Below, piece by piece: positions 42,503 through 51,465 of a stretch of DNA of 63,218 nucleotides. How positions within the stretch are numbered: the first letter of the stretch is position 1; each line of letters begins with the position of its first letter. Source of the DNA: BS750m-G69 sp964441235. Its GTDB lineage: Bacteria > Fidelibacterota > UBA2242. A program made the position numbers and the translations under genes. Under the pieces are notes generated by a model. It saw only the letters and a program-made list of their open reading frames with translations, searched no databases and had not been told where the DNA came from. The stretch is from positions 1-63,218 of the forward strand of contig CAYTUQ010000017.1 in NCBI GenBank assembly GCA_964441235.1. The letters are read 5' to 3'.

Positions 42503-44269
42503 TTATTCCTCGACCGTAATGGCCGCTATTTCTTCGATTGTGGTAACTCCCTCTTTGATACGCTCTCTTCCGGACATTCGCAGGGTGAGCATTCCGTTTT
42601 TCACGGCTGCATCCCGAATTGCTTCCTCGTTTACCTCTTCACCCGATGTGATGATGATCTCTCGAATTTCCTTCGTGAAATAGAGAGCTTCCATGATTGC
42701 GGAACGACCTTTGTAACCACCGCGGCATTTCTCGCAGCCGACCGCTTTATATATTGTCGTGTTTTGAAGTTCCTCTTCACTAAATCCCAGCTTCAGAGCG
42801 GCTTCCCTGTCCAGATCATCGATTGGCTGTTTACAATGCGGGCAGAGTCGCCGTACGAGGCGCTGGGCCATGACGATATTTACAGAATAGGCGATTAAAA
42901 ATGGTTCAATCCCCATTTTATAAAGCCGGGAGACGGCGCTCGGCGCATCATTTGTATGTAACGTGGAAAAGGTAAGGTGGCCGGTATTAGCCAATTTCAT
43001 AGCAATACTGGCAGTGGTAAGATCCCGAATTTCACCAACCAGGACAATATCCGGATCATGTCGCAGAATCGACCGCATTGCATTATCAAAAGTCATTTTG
43101 TCGCTGATTTTTAGCTGTCGCGCTCCCTGGATCAGATATTCCACCGGATCTTCCACCGTGAGAACACACTTGTCCGGTGAGATAACAGCATACAGAGCAG
43201 CCACGAGTGTCGTGCTTTTCCCGCTACCGGTTGGACCGGTAATGATCACAATTCCCGATGGTTTGGTAATTGCCCGATGAAAATCGGCAAGTGCCTGCCG
43301 TTGTAAACCGAGCTTCTTCAAATCGGTGATTACTTTCCTATCATCCAGAATACGGATGACGATACTTTCCAGGCGTCGGTCGAATTCGGATCCTACAATT
43401 GGTATGATGGATACCCGATACCGAATCAAATATCCATCTACTTTTTTCTGAATAAAACCATCCTGGGCGCAGTCTCTCTCAAAGCGATCTACATTCCGGG
43501 TTTTGTCCTTGAACACAGCGGCGATCGCTTCCGGTTTTACACCTTTCTGTAAGTACCAACTTTGCAGTTTTCCATCGAGACGAAATCGAAAATCCGTCAG
43601 ATTACCGGGAACTGGAACAATATGCACATCGCTGGCGCCCTGCCGGACGGCTTCTACCAGCACTCCCTCAACTAAAGTCGTAAGCGCACTCTGATTGATT
43701 TCTGCATCGAGCGCTTCTTCATCGACTTCCGCCTCTTCTTGTTCCTCTTCTTCATATTCAATTTCGTCAATCAGACTGAGGAACTCATTCTGACGTTTCA
43801 ATAATTTATCAATCAGGGCGTCAATTATTTCAAGACGAGTATATACAATTTCATAATTGCGATAAGGTAATTGATCTGCAATGGATTTTAGGTTTGGGTT
43901 TGCCGGATCGGCTGTAATCAGGGTCAATTCCGTCTGTCCATTTTTCTTACTGATACTGTAGGGCAACATTTTGACCTGGATTAATTCGGAACGGAGATTG
44001 TCACCGATTTCATTTATAAACCCCGAAATGAACTCGAGCTGCTCTTCTGAGAGTCCATCGGGATTGATATCTAATTCACGGATGACAAATATCTCAGCCA
44101 ATTCATGTAAAACTGCATGTCGATCTATGCCAAGGTCTTCATATAAAATCTGTCCCACAGGTCTACGCGATTTTGCACGTTCCCCCTTCTGGATTTCCAG
44201 CGCTTTTTTGAGAACATTGGGGCTTATTATTCCTTTTTCAAGGAGTATGTCACCAATTCGTCTCGCCAT
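42503..44269 (-). CDS. Type II secretion / type IV pilus assembly ATPase (PilB/GspE)
   Basis: 588-residue motor ATPase. An N-terminal MshEN/GspE-N domain (residues 1-170, MARRIGDILLEKGIISPNVLKKAL) is followed by the ATPase core: Walker A GPTGSGKSTT from Gly345, Asp box EDPVEY, Walker B DIVLVGEIRDLTTA, His box FSTLHTND. A zinc-binding four-cysteine region (CPHCKQ and CEKCRGG) is present. All canonical residues are intact, in contrast to the PilT-like neighbour. Acidic insert EYEEEEQEEAEVDEEALDAE lies between the N-terminal and core domains. It is followed 24 bases upstream by the PilC-like gene. Confidence 0.93.
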   Translation of the reverse strand: MARRIGDILLEKGIISPNVLKKALEIQKGERAKSRRPVGQILYEDLGIDRHAVLHELAEIFVIRELDINPDGLSEEQLEFISGFINEIGDNLRSELIQVKMLPYSISKKNGQTELTLITADPANPNLKSIADQLPYRNYEIVYTRLEIIDALIDKLLKRQNEFLSLIDEIEYEEEEQEEAEVDEEALDAEINQSALTTLVEGVLVEAVRQGASDVHIVPVPGNLTDFRFRLDGKLQSWYLQKGVKPEAIAAVFKDKTRNVDRFERDCAQDGFIQKKVDGYLIRYRVSIIPIVGSEFDRRLESIVIRILDDRKVITDLKKLGLQRQALADFHRAITKPSGIVIITGPTGSGKSTTLVAALYAVISPDKCVLTVEDPVEYLIQGARQLKISDKMTFDNAMRSILRHDPDIVLVGEIRDLTTASIAMKLANTGHLTFSTLHTNDAPSAVSRLYKMGIEPFLIAYSVNIVMAQRLVRRLCPHCKQPIDDLDREAALKLGFSEEELQNTTIYKAVGCEKCRGGYKGRSAIMEALYFTKEIREIIITSGEEVNEEAIRDAAVKNGMLTLRMSGRERIKEGVTTIEEIAAITVEE

Positions 44270-44293
44270 TTATTCCACTTTCCTCATTTGGAA

Positions 44294-45613
44294 TTACATT
44301 ACCGACGTTTCGGAAGAGACTACAGTTATAAATAACATTGCCACCATAATGATGGTCGTTACAAATAAATTAATAATATTTATGACTTTTTCCATTCGGT
44401 ACGAGGTGTCCGCTTCATAATAATTTGCCAACTGTAAGGCATTGGATTTTAACGCTCCCGATTCCGCTCCCGAACGGAAACGGGAAATCGCCGTGTGTGT
44501 GAAAACCCCGGAGGCTTCCAAAGCTTCCACGATCCCTTTACCCTCCTTTAACATCAGTGGAATTGATATGTTTTTAATCTGGCTTTCCATGTAGGAATTC
44601 CGACAGGCTTCGGCGGCAATTTGAATAACGCGCACATTTTCTCCGGAACCGCTGTATAAAGAATAGAAAACTCTTGCAAATATTTCAATACTCGTCTTAT
44701 GCAAGAGGGCCCCGATAGCAGGTATTTTTATCATAAACTTGTCTTTGTAGTATTTGCCCTTGGGCGTTCGAAACCAGGATACGAGGAGCCCAACGGGAAT
44801 TCCGATCGCCAAAATAATCAACCACCAGTAAGCAAGCAGAAAGTCGCTGACTTCCATGGTTTTAGCTGTCATTGGCGGTAACGTTTTGCCAAATTTCAGG
44901 AACATCTTGGCTGTCGCCGGAAAAATCGCCATCACGTAGTATGCGATTACCAAAATGATAGCGCCCAGGGTGATAAAGGGCATAACAAGAGTTTTGCGCA
45001 GATTCCGTTTGAATTCCTGGTCTCTCTCCATGAACTTCGCCGTGCTTTCATAAACAACCTGCATGTTACCGCTGGTGGACGCAACCGCAAGCATATAGGC
45101 AGGAAATTTTCCAAAAACACCCCGATGCTTGGAAAATACCTCATCCCCTTCTTTTCCATCTTTTAAATCTTTATTGATTTCCCTGATCGTCTCCCGCATG
45201 CGCTTATTGCTTGTATCTTCTATTAGCAAATTCAGAATCTCGTTATAGGGCAGATTTTCTTTCAATAAATCGGCGCATAACCGCAACCAGTTTGTAACCT
45301 CCTGGCTCGGCACCTTACCTTTGAAATCAAATAATTTCGGTTGAATATGAATATCAGTGTAACCAAAGCGTTCAAAAGTTTGCCGTAGTTCCTTTTTTGA
45401 AAAAGCCTTTTGCTCTCCCTTTAGTGCGGCTTTGCCGCCCTTTTTAACGTTATAAATAAACGTAACCTTCTTCTGAAGGTTTTCAATTTTCAGGCCCTTT
45501 TTCTTTGATAAAACGGAGAGTGATTTTTTGGCTTCTTTTTTATTATCAGCCTCGATGACCCCTCTAACCCGCCGACCTTGCGGATTAATTGCTATATAGC
45601 GAAAAGACTCCAT
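44294..45613 (-). CDS. Type II secretion / type IV pilus platform protein (PilC/GspF)
   Basis: 439-residue inner-membrane platform with two GspF domains and three transmembrane helices. Conserved phrases are CADLLKENLPYNEILNLL, FPAYMLAVASTSGNM and the second-half GSGENVRVIQIAAEACRNSYM. An N-terminal extension (1-110) has a short beta domain found in several GspF proteins. Immediately downstream of the pilin-like gene and upstream of the assembly ATPase. Confidence 0.92.
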   Translation of the reverse strand: MESFRYIAINPQGRRVRGVIEADNKKEAKKSLSVLSKKKGLKIENLQKKVTFIYNVKKGGKAALKGEQKAFSKKELRQTFERFGYTDIHIQPKLFDFKGKVPSQEVTNWLRLCADLLKENLPYNEILNLLIEDTSNKRMRETIREINKDLKDGKEGDEVFSKHRGVFGKFPAYMLAVASTSGNMQVVYESTAKFMERDQEFKRNLRKTLVMPFITLGAIILVIAYYVMAIFPATAKMFLKFGKTLPPMTAKTMEVSDFLLAYWWLIILAIGIPVGLLVSWFRTPKGKYYKDKFMIKIPAIGALLHKTSIEIFARVFYSLYSGSGENVRVIQIAAEACRNSYMESQIKNISIPLMLKEGKGIVEALEASGVFTHTAISRFRSGAESGALKSNALQLANYYEADTSYRMEKVINIINLFVTTIIMVAMLFITVVSSETSVM

Positions 45614-45701
45614 TGATTATCCTGTCCTGAAAAAACCGGTCAAGACCGGCAACTATTCCTGCGCAGCCTTGACCGGTAATTTGTTTAGCAACTCAAGATT
45701 A

Positions 45702-46100
45702 TTATGGCAATGTGATTGTTGGTGATCCCGATACGCCATCTATACCGATTGTTGCTACTACGATAACGCCTTCTGATGTGCCTGTTGCTGTTATTACAAA
45801 GCTAGAGTCAGTACCAGCTGTTGAAATTACCAGGGTTGTGGCGTCACTGCTGGCTGAGCCTAACTTAGCGAGACCCGGAGCATCTGCTGTAATTCCAGCG
45901 AAAGATCTTCCGCCGCCACCCATCTGTACCGGTTTACGCCAGTAGGCTGCGGCATTTGAACCGACTACATTAACTTCCTGGACCAGACGATCGGATTCGG
46001 CATTGACGGCGCCCTGGCTGAACATATTGATGCCGACAACAATAGCGACACCAACAATAATTACACCCAAAACGATCATGAGCAATTGTTGTGTTCCCAT
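45702..46100 (-). CDS. Major pilin-like protein with Met-Gly N-terminus
   Basis: 132 residues beginning MGTQQLLMIVLGVIIVGVAIVVGI, an uninterrupted hydrophobic helix as in type IV pilins but with a two-residue Met-Gly leader and no Glu at +5. The soluble part is Gly/Ala/Thr/Ser/Val-rich (MGGGGRSFAGITADAPG, TGTSEGVIVVATIGIDG), like a small pilin head. A perfect AAAGGAGGT ribosome site precedes the start. First gene of the minus-strand operon and probably the most highly translated, which fits a structural subunit. Confidence 0.65.
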   Translation of the reverse strand: MGTQQLLMIVLGVIIVGVAIVVGINMFSQGAVNAESDRLVQEVNVVGSNAAAYWRKPVQMGGGGRSFAGITADAPGLAKLGSASSDATTLVISTAGTDSSFVITATGTSEGVIVVATIGIDGVSGSPTITLP

Positions 46101-46263
46101 GTGATACCTCCTTTGTGGTTTTTAAAGTAACTTTTTCTCATCGCGCTTTCAAAATATCCTGCCTCTCCAAAAAAGTTGTGTCATTATATATAAATTGGCA
46201 AAGCATTGATTTAATATAAAGATTTATATTAAACTTGTCAATGTCTTTTTGCATTAAATTTTA

Positions 46264-47737
46264 ACCACCCCACGTTTTTTATCAGAGAGCGAGAGTAATT
46301 TGTTTACCATTTTCATTCATACATAGTTTTTTCAAAGGAATAAACGCTCCTGCCCTCACCGTTGCAAGCAGGATTTGGAAAATCGTGCCGATTTTGTGAT
46401 GGACAAAACCGATTAATTCCTATACATTCATTTTAGCAACTGTTTTAATCTTATTTTTCGTTAATAATTGATGATGAAGCGATCTGGTTTCGGTATAGAG
46501 CAAATACATGCTGATTGTCACTACCATCAATATAATCCGGAGACATTCATAGCGTCGTAATTGGATGTTTTCCAGATGAAACTGATCTTTTATATGGCGG
46601 TGATATTCCTCGATATGCCAGCTCTTGCCATAACCCTCAAAAACATCTCTGACTATTTCATCGGGATTGCTATAGGGTGAATTGACCAAAAACAACTATA
46701 TCCCCGACCGGCTCTTTTCATCACAACAAGATAAAGCGGCTGTTCCAACGTCAGATGAGTATAGGTATCAATATATCTGACCGGGACTATTCCAACCTGA
46801 TATTTGTCAAACTTCAGCCGATTCTTGCGAATACGTCGAGTAAATTAAATGTGCTTTCTTGCTAATCTGTCGAATCGACATCGCTTTGCCTTTATATGAC
46901 AGATGACGATTTTCCCTGAGTCTGATGATAAAATATTGTTTCATCCAGATAAGCGGCTGAATGGTCTGATCCCGGTCGCCACCCCGGTCAATAACCCATA
47001 TTAACGCCTTGTGAATGGTTTCTAAAACACAGTCAATTCCCATCAATATTTCGCTATTCTCACTGACCATGTTTTTGGTAAAACTATACAGTTGACTCAA
47101 AAGAGGGGTAAAAATATTCCCACTGTGGCTCACCCCAAAAATATTCAGTATCCAATAGCCCATTCCGATTTCACCACTGCTGCAATTCCGTACCCGCTCC
47201 AAACCCTCCTGTTCCGCAGGAATTCCGTTGAAAAAAACGACTGTAACGCTTCTGAACAGGGCATAATCATGAGAATGAACCCGACTCCTGACCGCTTTAA
47301 GATGTGACGGATCGAAGATTTGCTTTGGGAGATGAGCATTTTGAGCAAATCTGGTTTACTCAACTGTCTGCGAAAACGTTCCAGTGTCGATTTTAGTTTA
47401 ATGCTGTCTAAAAGATGGATTCCGATCTGATTTAAGGTGATTTGCTGAGACTTCAGGATGCTGAGAACCATATCCCGGATGATACGGGTTTCGGGCTTTG
47501 TCAGAGAGATGTTTAAACGCCGAAAATAGTTGTAAAATTTGTTTTGTAGTTGTGCTCTTTGTAAATTTAAATTAGATTCATTTTGGTAGATTTTCATGAT
47601 TTTTTTATCAACTGTAATTTACTAAAAAGGAGTCTCTTTTTTAACTCTTTTCTGCTCGTAACTACTCACTATTTCAGTAACTTAATCGAAGATTCCCTAT
47701 GGGATAGAAATCCTTACACTAAAAATCTTGGGGTGGT
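46264..47737. mobile_element. Decayed IS4-family insertion sequence
   Basis: The left end ACCACCCCACGTTTTTTA (46264-46281) matches the inverted right end (47720-47737, reading ACCACCCCAAGATTTTTA), 16 of 18 bases. Between them lies one broken transposase gene on the minus strand. I find no convincing target-site duplication. A TCCCTATGGGATAG palindrome (about 47693-47706) lies inside the right end region, linking this element to the dispersed intergenic repeats. About 1.47 kb in total. Confidence 0.85.
46420..47597 (-). pseudogene. IS4-type transposase, frameshifted
   Basis: Three reading-frame pieces align in order: an N-terminal part (47145-47597), a middle part (46807-47202) containing the DDE-type segment LMGIDCVLETIHKALIWVIDRGGDRD, and a C-terminal part (46420-46695). 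The last carries YGKSWHIEEYHRHIK, which fits the IS4-family Y-(2)-R-(3)-E-(6)-K signature except that Arg is Ser. Frameshifts near 47180-47300 and 46698 break it. The element cannot transpose by itself. Confidence 0.85.
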
Positions 47738-47806
47738 CAATAAAAGTCAATCAAACTATTGACAATCGTGTGTATAATACTGTATATTATAATGTGATAT
47801 TTGGAG

Positions 47807-48044
47807 ATGGAAAATAATTGAAAGACATAAACGAATTAATATAACCTTACCAAAAACTCTGGAAGAGGAACTTACCTTCGTATCTAAGGAGTTGAATGAT
47901 AAAAAAAGCCATATTATAGCCCGCGCACTAAATTTATACTTTGATGAATTAGATACATTAATTGCCGACAACCGATATAAGAAATATAAAGAAGCTAAAT
48001 CAAAAACCTATACTCTTGCTGATTTGGATAAAGTAATCGGCTAG
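47807..48044 (+). pseudogene. Broken ribbon-helix-helix antitoxin-like gene
   Basis: From 47820 the frame reads GAA AGA CAT..., giving ERHKRINITLPKTLEEELTF, a ribbon-helix-helix antitoxin N-terminus, and runs 75 codons to TAG at 48044. No start codon exists in that frame. The nearest ATG (47807, after TTTGGAG) is one base out of frame: an extra T at 47819 turns what would be MENNERHKRIN into a stop after four codons. No toxin gene follows. Confidence 0.65.
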
Positions 48045-48056
48045 TTTATTGTATTC

Positions 48057-48444
48057 ATTCGAATTCCTAAATATACTAAAGCAGAGAATGACTCGGAAAA
48101 ATATGTTGAAGCAATATTGAATTCGCAGTCAATTAAAAAAGTAGTAGTTGCAGGACCAGATACAGGCAAAACCTATCTTTTTAAAAAAATACTTGAAGGA
48201 CAAAAAAATACAATTACACTGACTTTTATTAATTCTCTTGTAGAAGATTTATCTCTAGAATTGTATGGAATGTCAGAGGTAAGAACCCTTCACAGTTTTG
48301 CTCGAAGTATTCTTAGCAACATTGTAAAAAAATATTAATATTTATCCGAAACTTTCTAAAGTAATAAAACACGATGCTGAAATTTTAATTGGCCAAGAAG
48401 TTGATTTTGATAAATTATTTCTTGACATTATTAAACATCTATAG
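48057..48444 (+). pseudogene. Truncated UvrD/Rep-type helicase remnant
   Basis: The first frame (to TAA at 48336-48338) contains VVVAGPDTGKTYLFKKIL, a Walker A segment of the superfamily 1 helicase N-terminus, and VRTLHSFARSIL, its motif Ia-like region. After a frameshift near 48336 the sequence resumes as NIYPKLSKVIKHDAEILIGQEVDFDKLFLDIIKHL and then stops. Further frames to about 48570 resemble the continuation, but all later helicase motifs are missing. A decayed N-terminal third. Confidence 0.6.
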
Positions 48445-48560
48445 TAAAATCACAAACAATATGATGCCTGAGTTTAGTTTTTATAGAAAGCCTAATAGCA
48501 ATGAATTTAAAAGACTGCTATTCATCGAAAAATTCCAGAAGATTAACAAAGGAAGTAATA

Positions 48561-48833
48561 ATGAAAAATGATATAGATAAAAGACCTATTAATTTTTATG
48601 GCTTGGCTATATTTTTATATTTGATAAAATGTGTCTCTACCACCTCTTATATAGGAAATATTCCAGAAAAATTGAAAATAGAGAAAATGACTGGAGATAG
48701 TGTTGAAATTAGCTGAAAATATTCCATTCCTTCAAATGAAGAAGTAGATTTTATTATCGCAAGAAGGGTTAGTGCCGGGTCCTGGGATGAAAGCTATGGA
48801 ATGACTTCTTATAAATATTTTATGAAGAATTAA
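48561..48833 (+). pseudogene. Lipoprotein/fibronectin-type fragment with in-frame TGA
   Basis: One frame starts at ATG 48561 after AAAGGAAGT and ends at TAA 48833. An internal TGA (48714-48716) falls where a tryptophan is expected in a fibronectin type III motif (KIEKMTGDSVEIS, then KYSIPSNEEVDFIIARR). A membrane segment with Cys24 is present at the start. TGG to TGA is one change. The C-terminus is missing compared with typical FnIII lipoproteins. Confidence 0.5.
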
Positions 48834-48842
48834 ACCTGACTA

Positions 48843-48862
48843 CCCAGTGCGGGAGCACTGGG
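48843..48862. repeat. Hairpin CCCAGTGC/GCACTGGG upstream of a lipoprotein gene
   Basis: A perfect 8-bp GC-rich stem with a GGGA loop, 33 bases before the start codon of the 584-residue lipoprotein and 10 bases after the preceding stop. No T-run follows. It may stabilise or terminate the upstream transcript. Confidence 0.6.
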
Positions 48863-48895
48863 AAGTGTACTTTATATATAAATCTGGAGGAAGAA

Positions 48896-50650
48896 ATGAA
48901 TGAAAAAATAAGAGACGTAATACATATAACTTTTTCCGCTGTTTTTGTATTTAGTATCTTTTTGTATATTTCATGTGGAGATTTAACTGGGCCTGAGAAA
49001 AAGGAAACAGCAACTATTACTGGATATGTAATGGATAATAGTGGGAAGTCAATTAGCGGTGCAAGTATTGTAGTTACCAGTGAAGGTTATTCAGCGAGTA
49101 CAACAAGTAATGACACTGGATATTTTGAGTTAAATGTTAAAGTAGAACTTGATACTATGATTACTTTGGAAATAGATATAAATAAATATGGATATGAAAA
49201 GGAAACTATACCTGTTTATGTTACAGGGGGCGGAGATTATCAACTAGGCGAAATTTTGTTAAAGATTGATTATTATGCACCGATGCCTGAGCAAGAGCGG
49301 ATAGAAATATCGGGAAGAATATATGATAGTAATACAAATGAACCAATTAGTAAAGTCGTTGTACTGACTGACTTTTCAAGTAGATGGGCAACGAGTGATT
49401 CAGCAGGCTATTTTAGTCTGGGGCTAAAAATTATAGAACCAGTTAGGGAGATTAATTTTACCTTCAATAAGGATGGTTATGTTTCTGCTACAAAGACAAA
49501 ATATTGGATATCACCGTCAGATAGTGAAGGGATAAATCTAGGTGAAATTAGGTTAACTCCTGCTACGGGGGAAGTTTGTAAAGAGGACGCTACTCATAAG
49601 CCTTCTTCGATTGCATTTATATCTGCTACGCATAAAGAATTAAATGTTAAAGAAGTCGGTGGTATTGAAGAAACCATTTTAACTTTTGAAGTTCGTGATT
49701 CATCTGGGACCCCTATCGATATTGATACTACAGTTATTGTTTCTATTCTTCATGGCCCTGGTGGAGGGGAAACAATATCTAATAAGTTTATCAGAACAAA
49801 TAACAAGGGGCAAGTAGAAGCAAGACTTGTTAGTGGAATAAAAGCAGGGGTTGTTCAAATTCTTGCAACCATTCCTACTGAAGATATTGAAATAAGATCC
49901 CAACTAGTAATAATTGTAATCCATTCAGGCTTACCTGATGAGAGTCATTTTTCTCTTGCAGCCGAATATTTAAATATTCCTGGACTTGTTAAATTTGGTG
50001 TTACTGATAATATTACTGCATATGTTGGTGATAAATACGGTAATTACGTTAAAGATGGAACAGCTGTATATTTTACGACAACAGGAGGGATGATTTATGG
50101 AGCTGGATTTACTCAAGGGGGGGAAGCTACATCTATACTTAAATCGTGTGAGCCTTTGCCCGAAGATGGCATTGTAACTGTATTTGCAAAAACTGCTAAT
50201 AGAACTGCTAATACTATCAATGATTCAATTGTAGCACGTAGTACAGTTTTATTTTCTGGCGCACCAATGATCAGAAATATTCATCCCCAAGATTTTTATA
50301 TAATAAAAAGTTATGATCCGAATTTGCATCCCTCTGCATACGATTCAAGTAGGGCTACTGTATATTTCGAAGTTGAAGATGAGAATGGTAATCCTCTTGC
50401 GTCGGGAACAAAACTGAGTATTACTCCTAACCCTGATGCAGTCTCAATAAGTACTAATTTCCCCACTAATGGTTTACCTGATACCCAGGATACAACATAT
50501 ACCAATTTTAAGATGATTATTGTAGGTAAGAAATTGGAAGACATTTTGAGCGGAGAAGAATATACCGGATCAGTAACTATTAGTATTTCAGTGTCTGGTC
50601 CCAATGGAAGGGCTTCGGCGAATATTGTTGGCTTTATTCAGGCAGAATAA
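48896..50650 (+). CDS. Large surface lipoprotein with carboxypeptidase-regulatory-like and Ig-like domains
   Basis: 584 residues with a lipobox ending at Cys27 (LYISCGDLTGPE). Two carboxypeptidase-regulatory-like beta domains follow (ITGYVMDNSGKSISGASIVVTSEG near 40-120 and ISGRIYDSNTNEPISKVVVLTD near 138-220), then two to three Ig/Big-1-like domains (LTFEVRDSSGTPIDIDTTVIVSI; VTDNITAYVGDKYGNYVKDGTAVYF). Such modular lipoproteins are surface-exposed in FCB bacteria. A perfect GGAGG site precedes ATG. Intact, in a region where its neighbours are all broken. Confidence 0.8.
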   Translation: MNEKIRDVIHITFSAVFVFSIFLYISCGDLTGPEKKETATITGYVMDNSGKSISGASIVVTSEGYSASTTSNDTGYFELNVKVELDTMITLEIDINKYGYEKETIPVYVTGGGDYQLGEILLKIDYYAPMPEQERIEISGRIYDSNTNEPISKVVVLTDFSSRWATSDSAGYFSLGLKIIEPVREINFTFNKDGYVSATKTKYWISPSDSEGINLGEIRLTPATGEVCKEDATHKPSSIAFISATHKELNVKEVGGIEETILTFEVRDSSGTPIDIDTTVIVSILHGPGGGETISNKFIRTNNKGQVEARLVSGIKAGVVQILATIPTEDIEIRSQLVIIVIHSGLPDESHFSLAAEYLNIPGLVKFGVTDNITAYVGDKYGNYVKDGTAVYFTTTGGMIYGAGFTQGGEATSILKSCEPLPEDGIVTVFAKTANRTANTINDSIVARSTVLFSGAPMIRNIHPQDFYIIKSYDPNLHPSAYDSSRATVYFEVEDENGNPLASGTKLSITPNPDAVSISTNFPTNGLPDTQDTTYTNFKMIIVGKKLEDILSGEEYTGSVTISISVSGPNGRASANIVGFIQAE

Positions 50651-50742
50651 TAGTAAATAGGTGCTTTTCATTAGTTTGGCTGATTTTTTACACTTTTTCT
50701 ATAACTATCTTATTATAGGTGGAATAGCTAGGTTAAGAGCCA

Positions 50743-51175
50743 GTCCCAATCAGCAATTTATTATGATCCGCCTGATGTTTTGGTCGGAGACCTTATTCAA
50801 ATAGATAATGGTAAAGCCTATTTGATAAATATGAAAGACCCTGCTAGCTCATTAACAGTCTCCGGAATGCTGATTGATCCTGATACTCTTATTGAACTGG
50901 TATAAGGATGAAATTGGATTGCTTATTATCCTCAGTTTTCTTTACCGTTAGAAAGTGCGTTAAATAGCATTATTTCTAATATTTACCAGATTGAAAACCA
51001 GAACCAATCGGCTACATATTATGGCTCATGGGTCGGTGATCTAACAAATATGGAGCCAGGTGTGGGATATAAATTGAAAACTAGTGAATCTGGTATTCTT
51101 GTTTACCCCAGCTCGCCCCCAAAATTGTCTAAGTATAGATTTTCTGATAAATATTCTGTTTCTAAATCAACTTAA
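50743..51175 (+). pseudogene. Remnant of a surface-protein C-terminal domain
   Basis: The frame from about 50743 gives YYDPPDVLVGDLIQIDNGKAYLI and, after two stops (TAA 50903-50905 and TGA 50909-50911), NWIAYYPQFSLPLESALNSI, YYGSWVGDLTNMEPGVGYKL and a short tail. The second half matches the W-N-W-I-x-Y-L-P repeat domain common at the ends of FCB surface proteins, in which a Trp is expected exactly at the TGA. No start codon or signal peptide is attached. A small hairpin follows (51169-51206). Confidence 0.55.
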
Positions 51176-51206
51176 CTCATCCGGCAACTGCCGGATAAGT
51201 TAAGTT
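51169..51206. terminator. Strong inverted repeat, possible terminator
   Basis: AACTTAAC-tc-ATCCGGCA-ac-TGCCGGAT-aa-GTTAAGTT is a long near-perfect palindrome overlapping the end of the remnant. Its inner ATCCGGCA-N2-TGCCGGAT recurs at 10520-10537. The T-run is short (TTTC), so termination is only possible, not assured. The bases from 51207 to 51465 hold no gene. Confidence 0.5.
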
Positions 51207-51465
51207 TCAATTTATCGAAAAAACCGACATTATAGACAGACTCTAAACAGTTCTGTGGTCAATATTAATTTTATATTCAAATAGAAGTGACGAGAAATAA
51301 TGAAAATTAACAGTATATAATAAAAGTTAAAAAATCAAGAGGGAGAATTAGTTTCTTCTGGGATATATTTTCTCAGGATCGCAAGTGGGAGTTATTGCAA
51401 GACAGATAAGATGATTTTTATCAGGTAGAATAACTTTGTCACGATGGACTCCTTCGGAGCGAAAG

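Noticed and set aside
42257..42898. A 213-codon plus-strand frame opposite the PilV-like and PilB-like genes
   Set aside because: Same reason: it is antisense to well-supported genes and resembles no protein family.
32263..50911. TGA decoded as tryptophan or selenocysteine genome-wide
   Set aside because: TGA is a normal stop for smpB, pyrK and other intact genes, and the interrupted genes also contain other lesions (frameshifts and TAA) in two of the cases.
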